Below, piece by piece: positions 22,519-33,862 of a DNA stretch of 63,000 nt. The notes under the pieces are model-generated. The model had not been told where the DNA came from. It worked only from the letters and a program-made list of their open reading frames with translations, and ran no database searches. The position numbers and the translations under genes are program-made. The first letter of the stretch is position 1, and each line of letters begins with the position of its first letter. Source of the DNA: Symsagittifera roscoffensis (lineage: Eukaryota; Xenacoelomorpha; Acoela; Convolutidae); the NCBI RefSeq assembly GCF_963678635.1, contig NW_026971028.1, forward strand, positions 1 through 63,000. Direction: 5' to 3'.

Positions 22519-24400
22519 ACTCGATATGAAATGACTGAAAACCATAAACAAAATGAAGTTGTTGATTGTCCCAATCATAGGGACAAAAATTGTATCTTGA
22601 GACGATTAAATAAAATAAAAGATTCATCAGTTCTTGTGAAGTCACTTAAGTCAGAGACGGACGATGGACTATCGAGCTGTTCGAGTTTCCCGGAACGGCC
22701 CACATAAGACAAAATACAGGGTGATAAACCGGTTCTACCGGATATTGAACACTTAAGAGGCAAGTTCACGGACGAACAGCTCGAAGCCATCAAGGACGTA
22801 CTAGAGCGGAACGAAGAAGTTTTTTCAAGACATAAGGCAGACATCGGGTGTTGTAATTTTGTTGAGCATGAAATAGAACTTGAGGAAAACGCAATACCGC
22901 ACAGGGAGGGAGCGAGGCGCATGACCCCACACAAATCGGATGCATGTAGAAAGGAGATTGAAACGCTACTAGAGTATGACATGATAGAACCATCCAAATC
23001 ACCGTGGGCGTGTGGAGTAGTGATGGCCAAAAAGAAAGGTGACCAGTTAAGGTTTTGTTGTGACTTTCGATACCTGAACTCCGTCACGGTGAAGGATGCC
23101 TATCCCATACCTAGGATTGATGAGAGCCTCTCGAAGTAAGGTGATGCAAAATTTTTTACGACTCTTGATTTAGGCTCGGCTTTTTGGCAGGTACCGCTGA
23201 GGAAGCAGGACAGGGACAAGACAGGGTTTGCCTGCGAGTTGGGTCTGTTTCAATGGAAACGGATGCCGTTTGGACTTTGCAATGTCATTGCCACGTTTCA
23301 GCGGTTGATGGCACACGCGCTGATAGGCGTGACGAAGAAGTACGGCAATCTGGTAATGTGCTATGTGGATGACGTGGTAATAGCGACACCCACACTAGAG
23401 GACCACATTGAGAGACTTGACGAAGTATTTGCGTGTATGAGGAGGTCGGGGCTGAAGTGCAAACCATCAAAGTGTGAGATACTCAAGGACTCGATAAAAT
23501 ACTTGGGCAGGATGGTGGACAAACACGGCATCAGACCAGATCCAGACGCGGTAGAGGCAGTTCTAACTTGGAAATCGCCGAAAACGGAACACCAATTGAT
23601 GAGTTTTCTGGGTTTTGCAAGTTACTTTAGGGAATTCGTCAAAGGGTACGCAGACAAGGTTTATCCGATGCAACTGTTAATGAGGCACAAGGGCAAGAAG
23701 TTCACGTGGAATAACGCAGCAGAAGAGTCATTCCAGAGAATAAAGAAAGAGTTGTGCGAGGCACCAGTACTAGGGATGCCAACAGAGAAGGGAATGTACG
23801 TACTGGATACGGACGCGTCGGTAGTAGCGATATCTGGAATTCTCCACCAAGAACAAGAGTGGAACGGGAAGACAGTCTTGAGACCAATAGCGTACGGGAG
23901 CAAAGTCCTAAGTGACACGGAAATGAAGTACGGAGCACCGAAAGCAGAGATGTTCGCGGTGGTAACCTTTGTCGAGAAATATAGGGCATAACTAGGCAGC
24001 GAGCCATTCAATTTGCGAGTCGACAACCGGGCACTAAGCTGGCTGAAGACGTACTCAATGGACCAAAGTTACATTGGGAGGTGGATAGTTCGCCTGGACG
24101 GATACAATATGATAATTGAGCACAGAACACGAGACAAACATCAAAATGCTGACAGCTTGAGCAAGAAGACGGAGTTCTACGAGAGACAAGAACAGAGGGA
24201 GGCAGATAGACCTGAGATCAAAGATGGCTTCTCCTTCATGGACAAGGAAACGTATGACAGTCTTCGTCTCACGAGATGGTTGAACAAGTCGGGCAAACCA
24301 ATAGAAGATCACCCCGAGATACCAAAGGAAACTACGAAAAAAACAATCTTGAGAAAGAACCGAGGGATGCGGATAGGAATAATGCTCAAAGCCAAAGATC
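22519..24400 (+). pseudogene. E2 reverse transcriptase-RNase H, broken by stops
   Basis: Same frame as the protease. RT motifs: HREGARRMTPHKSDACRKEI, SPWACGVVMAKKKGD (23010-23045), FRYLNSVTVKDAYPIPRID, DLGSAFWQVPL, MPFGLCN, and catalytic YVDD at 23362-23373. RNase H: TDASVVAISGILHQ (about 23810), EMFAVV with catalytic Glu, RVDNRALSWLK, and DKHQNADSLS at the end. In-frame stops compared with the other copies: TAA about 22705, TAA 23137-23139 (Leu position after LSK) and TAA about 23989 (Tyr position in EKYRAYLG). It copies element RNA into DNA in other family members; here it cannot be made full length without readthrough. Confidence 0.92.
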
Positions 24401-26410
24401 GTGAGGGAGACGCTCAAAGCAAAAGGCTACGATCTCAACCAGGTAGAGACGGGGGAAGCACAAATAGACGAAGACTTAAAGGGGCTACTCGAGAGACTAG
24501 CAGATGATAAGCCCGTGATTCAAGAAAACTGTAAAGAGGAACCTGAGGTCACAATACTGCGAAAGAGCGGGACAGCTAGTGATAGAAATACCTCGAAGGT
24601 GACTAACCTTGATGGGAAGGACGTCGTGCAGTCACTGGTTGAAAAGATCCCAGCTGAATTATTTGAACAGACTAGAGTCAGGAGAAAGAGAGTGGAATTC
24701 AAGGAAGAAGCTGAATACCTGGGACCAGATCAAGAGTCCGGGGAGCGGTCCACGTCCACAGAAGAAGAAAACACAGAAGAAAAAAATTTGTCCGGGGAGT
24801 GTGAAATGTGGGATGTGGACTCGGAAGCGAGCAGTGACAATCAAGATAGTCTCTGCATGATATTGGCAGAAGCAAAGATTAGACACCACGACAGGGAATT
24901 ACGAACAGATCCGTCCTCAGGAACCTTCAACTTGGACGTGCAGGAGATACGAGGTGGCGAAGAACTTGAAAGAATTGCAGTTTCGAGGAAGCCATTCAGG
25001 GAGCTATCATTCAATTCAAATGTGAGAATAAATCTGGTGCCGGAAGACGACATGAAGGTGGTGAGGAGGATAGTATGCGTGAAGCTGAATGACGACGTCC
25101 AAAACCCTGGGGAGATGAATGGGCAGATCATGGCGCTGAAGGAACATGTCAAAGCTAGATATAGGCTGTCGGACCTGGTAAGAGCCCAGAAGAATGACAA
25201 GATGATAAGCAATCTCTCCAAATGGATCCGAACGGGGTCCAAGGAGAAAGGGGAACTTGAAGAAGACAGCTACAAGATCCTGAGCCAGTTCTACAAAGAG
25301 AGGAAAGAGTTACTCTATCACACGGCTGATGGGGTTGTAGCATGCAAGAGAAAAGAAGAAGACAAGATACTACACAAGCACAACCTCATCACACTACCAC
25401 AACTATATCAGACAGAGGTGCTGTTCAGATCACAAGATCAAATGGGGCACCAGGGGATAGACAAAGTGCAACAAAGAATACTTCACAGGTTCGATTGGCC
25501 AGGATTGAGGAAAGCCTGTGAGAGGTGGGTGAATGCATGCCTGGCATTTTTGCAAGTGAAAGACCCAAGGAAGATGAAATTCCCACTCAAGTCGGTGGAA
25601 AGCTCGGAATTTAAGGAAGTGGTGCAAATAAACCATCAGAAGATCTGTATGACGGAGTCAGGGTATAATCAGATACTGGTTATAATTGATCACTTCACAA
25701 AGCTGGCAGAGGCGGTGCCGTGTCAAACAGCTTCGGCAGAGGAGACTTGTGACCACTTGATAACCCATTGGATATCAAGGTATGGTTGTCCAATGACTTT
25801 TCAGTCAGACAACGGCAAAGCCTTTGTGGGGGACTTGACTAAGGAATTAATGAAGAGGTCACACATAGCTCAAGCACACTCAACGACTTACCATCCTCAG
25901 ACCAACGGGCTGGTAGAGAGATAGAATAGAACGTTGGTGAACATGCTGAGGGTATACTGCTCTAGATACATGACGGACTGGGATAAGTATCTGCCTCAAG
26001 TAGTAGGGGCATACAACAGTACTCAACACTCAACGACGGGAATCAGTCCATTCATGATGTTGACAGGCAAAGAGAGAGCGATACCCCTGACGTTCTTTTA
26101 CCCGGAGTATGAAGGAAAGAGGACGTCGCCTCAAGCTTACGTGAAAGAGGCGATCAGGAGACAGCAGGAAATAAACGAGCTGTGCAGGAGGAACACTGCG
26201 CAGGCACAAATGAGACAGCGCAAGAAATATGATGAAAAATTATTTTAGGCGAAGCCATATTAAGTGGGCCAGTATGTGTGGGTTTTCCAGAATGTGATAC
26301 CGCCCAAAGGGACGAAGAAACTACTCAAGAAATGGAGAGGACCATTCATGATAACTGAAGTACATCAACAAGGACGGTTCTACCGCTTGAGTACTGGGTG
26401 AGCAGCACAT
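24401..26410 (+). pseudogene. E2 integrase with linker, catalytic residues changed
   Basis: Shifted one frame relative to RT; the shift lies near 24400-24500 in the linker. Acidic linker with NLSGE and ESGER, then the zinc-binding domain with HDQ/MGHQGID His residues and the Cys pair, where the second Cys is Phe (ACLAFLQ; E3 has ACLACLQ). In the core the first catalytic Asp is Asn (QINHQK, codon 25631-25633; E1 and E3 have QIDHQK). FQSDNGKAF and NGLVE supply the second Asp and Glu. TAG at 25922-25924 replaces Gln after LVER. Later breaks: TAG about 26247 and TGA about 26400 (Arg position in STGRAAHY). Two independent catalytic or structural losses make this integrase inactive. Confidence 0.88.
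24734..24801 (+). other. Two PPT-like motif copies in E2 pol linker
   Basis: GAGTCCGGGGAGCGG at about 24733-24747 and AATTTGTCCGGGGAGTG at 24786-24801. The first differs from the 14 bases before the E3 3' LTR (GAGTCCGGGGAGTA) only in its final two bases. Confidence 0.6.
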
Positions 26411-27745
26411 TATGAGAACCTGAAGCCTCATGTCCCATCCCCAGAGGACTGGTGTATACCAAAAGACATAGAGGGACTAGAGTACCTACTGGTGGAACCA
26501 GCATGTGAAGTGAACGAGAAAGGCACCAGAGATAAAAATGATGGCAATGAGAACTTGAGTTTGGATGACAATGAAAAAATAGACGCGGACTCTGAAGCGG
26601 AATCTTTTGTGGAAGAAGATTGGAACGATCCGGATCAAGGTGAGGTGCCGAAGTGGACAGAACCAGACTTGTCAATACCAGCGGGGACAAGGAGTGGCAA
26701 TCGCAAACGCACAGGCATGAGGTACAACAGGTAAGGGGACGATTTCCTGACCGACAAGATGAAGCCCGATGACCTAAGCAGAGAACTAATAAGTGTGGGC
26801 GAGCTGGCGGCAGATGGTGAATGGCAGATCATCGATGATAATGAACACTACCCACAGGAAGACTACTCGACGCCGGAGCGGGAGACGGATTTAGAACAGA
26901 GCGAGATAGAGAGGAGGGAAAATACGAACCTGAGGATATTAGAATGGATGCGCGATGTCAAGAACGAAAGCGAGGAAGGACAGAGCATACAGCAAGTTGA
27001 CATATCAGCGGGGAAGTACATGAAAACGTAGGATCCTTTTTTTCGGCTGGACGGCAACAGTCAGCCCGCTCGACATTCCGCCAGATAATTCAGATCCAGC
27101 ATCATCGACGGGGACTTCGATAAATATTTTTGTCCGGGGAGTGGGGGTAGGACTTACCCACACCGAAAATTTGATGATAAGAAACTCAGAGAAACGAGAG
27201 AAAAGTGCGGACTGGAACTGGAAGGGGAGGATGCCGAGCCTACCATAGGATGGAATTTCAAAACGAAATTTGAAATACCAAACGAATACTCAGAGAATAT
27301 CCTGATAACGGATAGTGACTTCATTCTGTCAGACAGGACTAGCGCAATCTGTATCACGGCGGACATGAGTTCCAAATCAAGACTGGAAGCAGACTTCAAG
27401 AGAGAATACCAGAACGTGGAGTTTCTGTTTAGACAGAGACCGGGACTGGGAGGAATGGCCGCGCTTCCACCATCAGTAGCACAAGTCCCCGGCAAATACC
27501 TGTGCTTCCTATTGACGAGGGTCAATGACAGGAACACGATCGATCCTGAACACGTGATGTTGGCACTAACGAGACTACGAGACTTCATGATTGAAAGAGG
27601 GATAACGGAGTTCTCAATGCCGGTGTATGACCCAAACAGGGGGAAATTGAGCCCAAGGGAATTGTACGCTATCCTACACGTGGTCTTCGCAGAAACTGAG
27701 ATAATGGTGCACCTTCACAAGAAATACTACTTGAGCATCGCCTGA
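26411..27745 (+). pseudogene. E2 acidic linker and TARG1-like macro domain
   Basis: Following the GPY/F module, an Asp/Glu-rich linker (26492-27031) has TAA about 26731 (Tyr position) and TAG 27029-27031 (Glu position). It is followed by the FVRGVGVGLTHTENL motif and, from about 27290, the macro-like fold. The macro part (27365-27745) is uninterrupted: FKREYQNVEFL, GGMAALPP, GKYLCFLLT, LTRLRDFMIERGITEFSMPVYDP, RELYAILHVVFAETEIMVHL. It matches TARG1/OARD1 strand by strand, including SMP before the substrate loop, but the GCG-Asp loop is DPNRG and the Lys after VAVL is Pro. Inferred role: binding, not hydrolysis, of ADP-ribose-like ligands, or a purely structural role. Confidence 0.6.
27128..27144 (+). 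other. PPT-like motif copy in E2 macro region
   Basis: TTTTTGTCCGGGGAGTG, read as FVRGV. The E3 counterpart is at 49350-49367. Confidence 0.6.
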
Positions 27746-28205
27746 GTCGGGTACGCGGGGGTCTCGAGTTGGGCATGAGGGAAGAATCTCGAGTTAGGTG
27801 TGGGGGTACAAAACAGGTAGAGAATTTTAGAGGTGATTGGCATGACAATTAACATTTTAAATGGTTGATGGTGCTAAAACATAAAATGAATCTGCATGTT
27901 TTTAGAAGATTTCCAATTGAACTATTTTAGTAGGACGGAAAGGAAAGGGTTTTAAATATAGTAGTGAAGGGGGTTTTTAGGTTAGGAACACCGCCTGCTA
28001 GTCTAAAAATGGAGTGCTATTTTCAGATTCATTTGGTAAAGTCAAATTGACTACTCAACTGTATTCAATTGAAGAAAGAGAACACAAGTTGAACGACACC
28101 TCAAGAAGTAAGCTCAAGTTGCTCAGGTAATACTCAAGTTGCTCAGGTAATACTCAAGTTGCTCAGGTAGAACTCAATACTCAAGATCACTTGGAAATTA
28201 CGGAA
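27746..28205 (+). promoter_or_regulatory. E2 spacer with CTCAAG repeat array before SGNH ORF
   Basis: About 460 bp without a gene. The last 110 bp hold five CTCAAG sites (28100, 28113, 28133, 28153, 28180), three of them in a 20-bp tandem unit with GCTCAGGTAA. E3 keeps the 20-bp spacing (CTTGAG at 48352, 48372, 48387 on the plus strand). CTCAAG is the core bound by NK2-class homeodomain proteins, so an internal promoter or enhancer for the downstream ORFs is possible. This is inference; a subgenomic RNA or splice acceptor would serve the same need. Confidence 0.4.
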
Positions 28206-30443
28206 ATGGCAGATCGATTCTGGAAGTCCATGCCATCGGCTTTGAAAAAACCCACACTTGACGAATTATACAGACGTCTGAGGGACCTGGATTATACTCA
28301 AGTGGATGAGAGAATGGCAGTGATGTTGAATGCCATCCTCCAGTTGGAGGATGAGGGCGAGTGTCGGGAGTCTGCGACAGAAGGAGTTTTGATGGTGGGC
28401 TACACCACCGATGGAATATCTAATCAAGAGCAAACCAGGTGGCTGTCTTGGAACGTGGATGGAGCAATAAGGGGGTTCGATTTGGCAAGGAACCCTGGCT
28501 TGAGTAATAATACTGAGTATGGTGGAGGGGAATACCCACTGCCGGTCAGACCATCAGTCAGATCCACGGGCCAGAGCACGAGCAAGACACCATTGATGTC
28601 TCGAGCACAACAGACGGGGGAAGCGTATCCGGACGTCAGTATCATGAAGAGAGAGCTTGAGAGGACTCAGCGGGAGAGGAACAAGGCGAACCTCGACCGG
28701 GATCAAGCGGTGCTCGAGAGAGATCAGGAAAAAGTTGAAAGGGATCAAGCGCGGAGGGAACTGGACATGATGAGAGCTGAACAGCTACAGGCAGAAAGGG
28801 TGCGAGAGAATGCCGCCAATTGCGAGTTGCTGAAGTCAGAGCTTGAAAGAATCCAGCAACGACAACGCGAGCTCGACATGCAGAAAGGGGCTAGGCCCAA
28901 AGAGCGGGTGATGACCGGCTCAAGACCAGAGTCACGCATGGAGGTGGATGAAGCTCCTAGGTCGAAGGGACGATTCAAACTCGATCGTGCTGCTCAAGAA
29001 GATATGAACGAAGGGTTGGAGGTGTGGATACCGTCTGAATCAGCGTCCTCCCTGAGTGGTCTAGAGACACAAGCAATACGCCCGTTGATGGACGTCGCGC
29101 TGCCTGGATATACGCCAAGTTCGACCCCGGGTAGTAGTCAGGTGAGTGGTAGCTCGTCACGACTGAAAGAGTTGCACGAGCGGCTACAACTAAGGAATCG
29201 CGAGAGTCCAGCAAGAGTGGACTTGTCCTCGACGTGGGGGGAACAACCTGTCAGGAGTGTGGTAATCTCGAGTTACAAAAAGAATACGGAAGGTAGATAC
29301 CACAGGCACAATCGGATGGACTGGAGCACGGCGCAGAGGGACAGGAGAGATTGCTTCCATAACGCGGCTTGGGTGGAATACTTCACGCAGCCACGTGTGC
29401 CCGAAGGAGCGGTCCACCTGATCATAGGGGACAGCTTGTTGCGGGTGCTGACCCGGATCCAGTCCCATTGGCAAACGGGGATCTTGAGCTTCGCTGGAGC
29501 CGCGACGCCGCAGATGCTAGCGACACTTGAGGTGCTAGATATGGCAAGAGTATTTACGGTGACTCTGATGGTCGGGACGAATGACGTGTCCAGGGGGGAA
29601 GCAAGGAAGGTGACGAGGCTGCACGACAAGATGAGCTGCATTCTCGAGGAATTGCGAATTCAAATGGATCCGGCCATTCTTACGGTGTGCACCATCCCTT
29701 ACAACATGAAAGCGGATCAACATGCAATGGAGATGAACACAAAGGTGCGAAACTTGAATGAAATAATCAGGCTGATACACAAAAGAAGCGTCCTCCCCGT
29801 TGGGCTGTTGGACGTGGCCGAGCAAATGGAGCTATCTGCTTTCCCTGACGATGCATCTGCGGATGGGATTCATTTTGATAGGCCCAGAGGGGTGGAGTGG
29901 TTGAATGACGTCTTCCAAAGGCACATAAACGCGTTGGAGACAGAGTTGCTAGAGACAGCACAGGTCACATTCGGACCACCCCCAAATCCACCTTTCTTCA
30001 ACTCGAGGGCTTTGTCCAGTCGCTTGGGTGCGATGGCCGATTCTAGAGACAGTTCGAGGGATAGCCGAACCAAGTTGCCGGGCGCCGCGCCCATGGAGGC
30101 TGATGAGGCAACGTCATCAACTCCCCAGGGATCGATAATATCCTCAGTGGTGGTGGCGGAGAAGAAGAAGCCGGAGAGACCAGTGGAGACCAGCAGGTCG
30201 AAATATGTGGAGAAGGTCAAGGAGCTGGACCTGGAAGACCTGGAGTGCAGGCTAGAGTTAGCGAAAGCTTTGGGTCATGAGCAGGTGTCGCACGAAGACG
30301 TGGGTAGACTCCAGTGTGTGGACTGGCTGAAGGCTCACGAGACACACTTCTCGAGAGCCAATATGACAGAGACGGCGGATCTGACTGGGATTCCCACAAA
30401 ATCGGTGATGGGACTATTATCTATAGACCTCTCAAGTCATTAG
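28206..30443 (+). CDS. E2 SGNH (GDSL) hydrolase ORF with coiled coil
   Basis: Start chosen at ATG 28206 (MADRFWKSM) because E3 has the same Met and the open frame upstream has no other ATG. Layout: ~120-residue N-terminal domain, linker, highly charged coiled coil (about residues 145-225) built on repeated LERDQ units, Ser-rich linker, SGNH domain at about 380-600, and a Ser/Lys-rich tail. SGNH residues: IIGDSLL with Ser410, Gly block FAGAATP, VGTNDVS with Asn459, and DGIHFD with Asp553 and His556. All four signature blocks are present, so a serine-esterase activity is plausible. A one-base deletion near 30412 relative to E3 ends the frame early; the ancestral frame probably continued into the next ORF. 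Confidence 0.85.
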   Translation: MADRFWKSMPSALKKPTLDELYRRLRDLDYTQVDERMAVMLNAILQLEDEGECRESATEGVLMVGYTTDGISNQEQTRWLSWNVDGAIRGFDLARNPGLSNNTEYGGGEYPLPVRPSVRSTGQSTSKTPLMSRAQQTGEAYPDVSIMKRELERTQRERNKANLDRDQAVLERDQEKVERDQARRELDMMRAEQLQAERVRENAANCELLKSELERIQQRQRELDMQKGARPKERVMTGSRPESRMEVDEAPRSKGRFKLDRAAQEDMNEGLEVWIPSESASSLSGLETQAIRPLMDVALPGYTPSSTPGSSQVSGSSSRLKELHERLQLRNRESPARVDLSSTWGEQPVRSVVISSYKKNTEGRYHRHNRMDWSTAQRDRRDCFHNAAWVEYFTQPRVPEGAVHLIIGDSLLRVLTRIQSHWQTGILSFAGAATPQMLATLEVLDMARVFTVTLMVGTNDVSRGEARKVTRLHDKMSCILEELRIQMDPAILTVCTIPYNMKADQHAMEMNTKVRNLNEIIRLIHKRSVLPVGLLDVAEQMELSAFPDDASADGIHFDRPRGVEWLNDVFQRHINALETELLETAQVTFGPPPNPPFFNSRALSSRLGAMADSRDSSRDSRTKLPGAAPMEADEATSSTPQGSIISSVVVAEKKKPERPVETSRSKYVEKVKELDLEDLECRLELAKALGHEQVSHEDVGRLQCVDWLKAHETHFSRANMTETADLTGIPTKSVMGLLSIDLSSH

Positions 30444-33400
30444 GGAGTGCGGGATTCGTGGTGGAGCCTCCCAAACACCGAACCAGCATTGCCAGGATTA
30501 GGGTGGCCACTCCAGCACAGTTGAGGGTGGTGGACAAGCTGATGGATCCGAGAGAGATGGGATTACCAGACGCCGCGTATGAAGGTACGAGACTGGCCAA
30601 CGACCCCAGATACGGGAAAACCTGCGAGAATACGCAGCTGGCCAAAACCTTAGCTGTTTATGACAGGGCAGATACTGCCGCAGCGAGGGTAGTCATCGTG
30701 GCGGGATCGGACTTTGAGGGAACGTCTCCCAAATTGTTTTGGCCGGAAACTCTGATATATTCATTGCCGGGAGCGGAGCTAAACCAGATGTTAACCCTGG
30801 TGGTGGCAATAAAATCGGAGATGCCTTGCGAGCCTGAGCTACTGCTGTTTGCAGGGATGAACGATCACTTGCATGCGACGGGGTTTCTTGAGCAGCTCAA
30901 GGGTGATGAACCTACGCCGAAGAAGATCTGGGAAGCCATCCAGACATTATTTGCAGCCATGAATGAAGTACAAGAGAACGTTGCCTCACGATTTGGCTCC
31001 AAGACGAAAGTGGCGTTCACGACGTCCCCCGGCTACGCGAGCATGCCTCCCGCTCTGCAATTTATGTATGCAGTCTTGATCTTGATAGCAGAAGGGAATG
31101 GATGGCGTATTTTGATGGCAGCTCCCAATCGGGAACTGGAACCTACAAACTTGAGACTTCGCAGGTCAGAGCTCGCGGCGGCGTGGGCGGATGTGTCCCA
31201 CGCGTTGAGGGGCTTTCACGAGTTGGCCGACATCCTCATCGTGTTGGACGAGGTCCTATTGCTGGAGATATCTAACTTCGCGGTGGTGACTCACCTGACG
31301 GCCAGTGTGTGGTTTCGAAACATGGAGGTGACCATCACAAGCTCCACCAGTAAATCTAGAGGGCCGAGCAACGAGAGGAAGAACGTGGCCGCATCGGAGA
31401 AGCAGCTGGAGTCGATGGTGTATCGACTGACACAAGAGGGAGGCAGGTGGCCCTTCCTGACACCAAGGCTGGAGAACCCCACGGAGAAGACAAGAGAAGA
31501 TGCGCCGCTTCTGGTGAAGCAGATCTGGGATTTTCTTGAGGAGCAACTGGGAATAGCTGAGAAGAGGGAAATGCCGGTTGGCAGGTTCGTCACAGCAGCC
31601 AACGAAGTCACGATTGGAGGATTCTGGAGGGAGCACGCAAGGGGTGAGCTGAGGACGAGGAGGGATCACGAGATTCTTGAGTTCTTGAGTCCTTGTTGGG
31701 GAAAGGAGTTCCTGGCCGGAGTGTATAGCGCGAAAGAGACCATCTTTAAAGCCTTCATACAGGAAGTATTGAATATGCCCATCAGTCTGTTGCTGGCACT
31801 GTACCTGGTTTACCCAAGGTACCTGTTTAATATGGGTCCAGCATACATGTTCAGTCGGGGCGTGGACACCCTCCGGATAGACGGGTACTTGACATTGGTG
31901 CTTCTAACCCACGGGGAACTGGTGTCATTTCACCGACTGATGAAATACGGAGAGCCTCTGTCAATGGGGAGAACACACTCGAGCATTGACACCTACTCGT
32001 ATAAGTGTGCTGCCGGGCTAAAGACGCTGCTGATACAGTACCTACTGATGCAGAACCGGCACCTAACTGGTGAAGAAAAGAGCCCGAAGACAAGAAAGGA
32101 GTGAAGGAAAGTGAATGGGGGCATGCCTCTATTGACGGATCTATGTCTGGCCATGAGATCGGACCCCATGGGGATGATCCGGGGACTAGGGGAGGTCGTA
32201 ACCTGTATCTATGGACCGGCTGTCACGTTTGCGTTTCCAGATCCTCTGGTGAAAGCTTATCGACACTCAGTGACCCACGTGAGCCTCATAAGCGTACTAG
32301 ATGGGACGACACTTAATTGGTGTCAGCAGGAGGTGCTAAGGGCGCAGATGAGCAACACAATGCTCTTCGGAAAGGTAAAGGATCCGGAGTTGGTGGTATA
32401 CAGTTTTCGAGGACAAATGCAGTGCTGGATGGGATACAAGCGCGAAGGCCCCATCGAAACTTATCCCAAGTTCTGGAACCTAAATCCCCTGACAGCAAGT
32501 GGACGAGAGATTTTGAGAATTCCCGCATGGAAGAAAAGCTTCGAGCTAGTGAAAAGGGAGTTAGAGGCGATATTGGAGAAGGAGGTCCTGGCAGCAAGCA
32601 TTCCCGAATTTCCGACAGTTAGGAGAATGACCCTGGGCATGAACAGCCCCCTGGTGGTCCCGTCCCTTTTCGCGAGAGCAGCAACCGAAGAACAGCAGAA
32701 GGAGTTCATCGACGGCTGGGATCCTCTCTTCATCGGCTACTCTGCAGCGATTTATTTTCATACCAGCGATGCGAAGATAAGTTCATGGACAACTCAAGCC
32801 AAGAAAATGAGAGGGTCGATGCCCCTGAAATTCGAGGTGCGAGATGCCTTGAGAACACTTGAGCGGGCAGGTCTAGAGAACCAGTTGCCGGTGTGGGACG
32901 ATGGCAGGATGATAGTGAATGAAGGGCATATCGCACTGAAAGCAGACAATATGCTGTTTGCCACAAGGAAATACCGGGCACCTTACGGACTAGAGCAGGT
33001 GGAAAGGAGACAGGAGGGAAAGGAGCTGGATGCAGCAGGCCCATTGCATGTGGCCCTGACAGAGTATAAGGAAACGGGTCCAGCTACACCATCACCCCTA
33101 TCAGTGGACACCCCTGGGGATAAAAGGAGTGGTCCCGTAGAAGATCGTTTCAGAAGGATTCTTGAGAGAAGACAAGCAGAATCGGGGGAGGAGAGCATGG
33201 ATGAGACTCTCAGTGAGGCAGGAGAGGATTTGGAGGTGGGAAATACCCCGGAGCAGAAGCCATCAGAGGAAGAGTTCACCACGCAAGAGCTGTTGAAAGA
33301 TCTGAGTGGAGAAAATTGGGCAGACACCCCCACGCCACCTTTGACCTCATCTCCCCGCAAGAACCTAGAGTTGCCACTGACGAGCGAGAATCCCAACATG

Positions 33401-33862
33401 GGAATGATCTTCCTGAGTGCGGAGAAAAGGGAGAAGAACACCTTCGAGGGAAACAGGGATGCCTTCCTAGGTACCCTGGATGCAGATGCTTGGCGAAGAT
33501 TCTTGAGCGATTTTAATCGAGAAGTGGACGACGACACCACATTGGACGATTTCAAGGAGGAGCTGTGGGACACGGTGGTGAAGTTTGGAGAACCTATCCT
33601 GGTGGGGACAGGTCTGGAAGAGAAGGCTAGAGGAGAGCTGCTGAGCAAGATGGTCGAGTTGAGGAAGGCACCACGAAAGACCAGAGAAGACAAATGTAAA
33701 GACAGCTCTACTCCAAAACAAAAAACTGACGATAAAATAATTGAGCATGTAAGGGGGGATAAGGTCCGAACTAGTAATATAATTAAAAGTACTAATATCC
33801 TTAAGGCTCGAGCAGGGGGAGGCAAGAGTTGGAAGGGTTGGAGGGAGATGTCGAATCAGTGA
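30417..33862 (+). pseudogene. E2 ORF2b: second SGNH-like block and large unknown protein
   Basis: Open in one frame except TGA 32102-32104, where E3 has Trp. E3 has it as one ~1,100-aa ORF. Near the N-terminus (30690-30870) are VVIVAGSDFEG, LPGAELNQML and LLLFAGMNDHL, spaced like SGNH blocks I, II and III. Block I reads G-S-D instead of G-D-S, and no clear D-X-X-H block follows, so it may be an inactive duplicate. A middle region of mixed helices and strands (AWADVSHALRGF, FLSPCWGKEFLAG, YLVYPRYLFNMG) is not recognised. The C-terminus is acidic and Pro/Ser-rich (GEESMDETLSEAGEDLE) with a KDLSGENW motif. No signal peptide; the short hydrophobic stretches do not make a convincing anchor. Confidence 0.6.

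Noticed and set aside
3990-27040. Shared T-TAG-D-P stop before the macro domain in E1 and E2, as a programmed readthrough site
   Set aside because: The two stops are at different alignment positions and E3 has a sense codon, so the similarity is coincidental.
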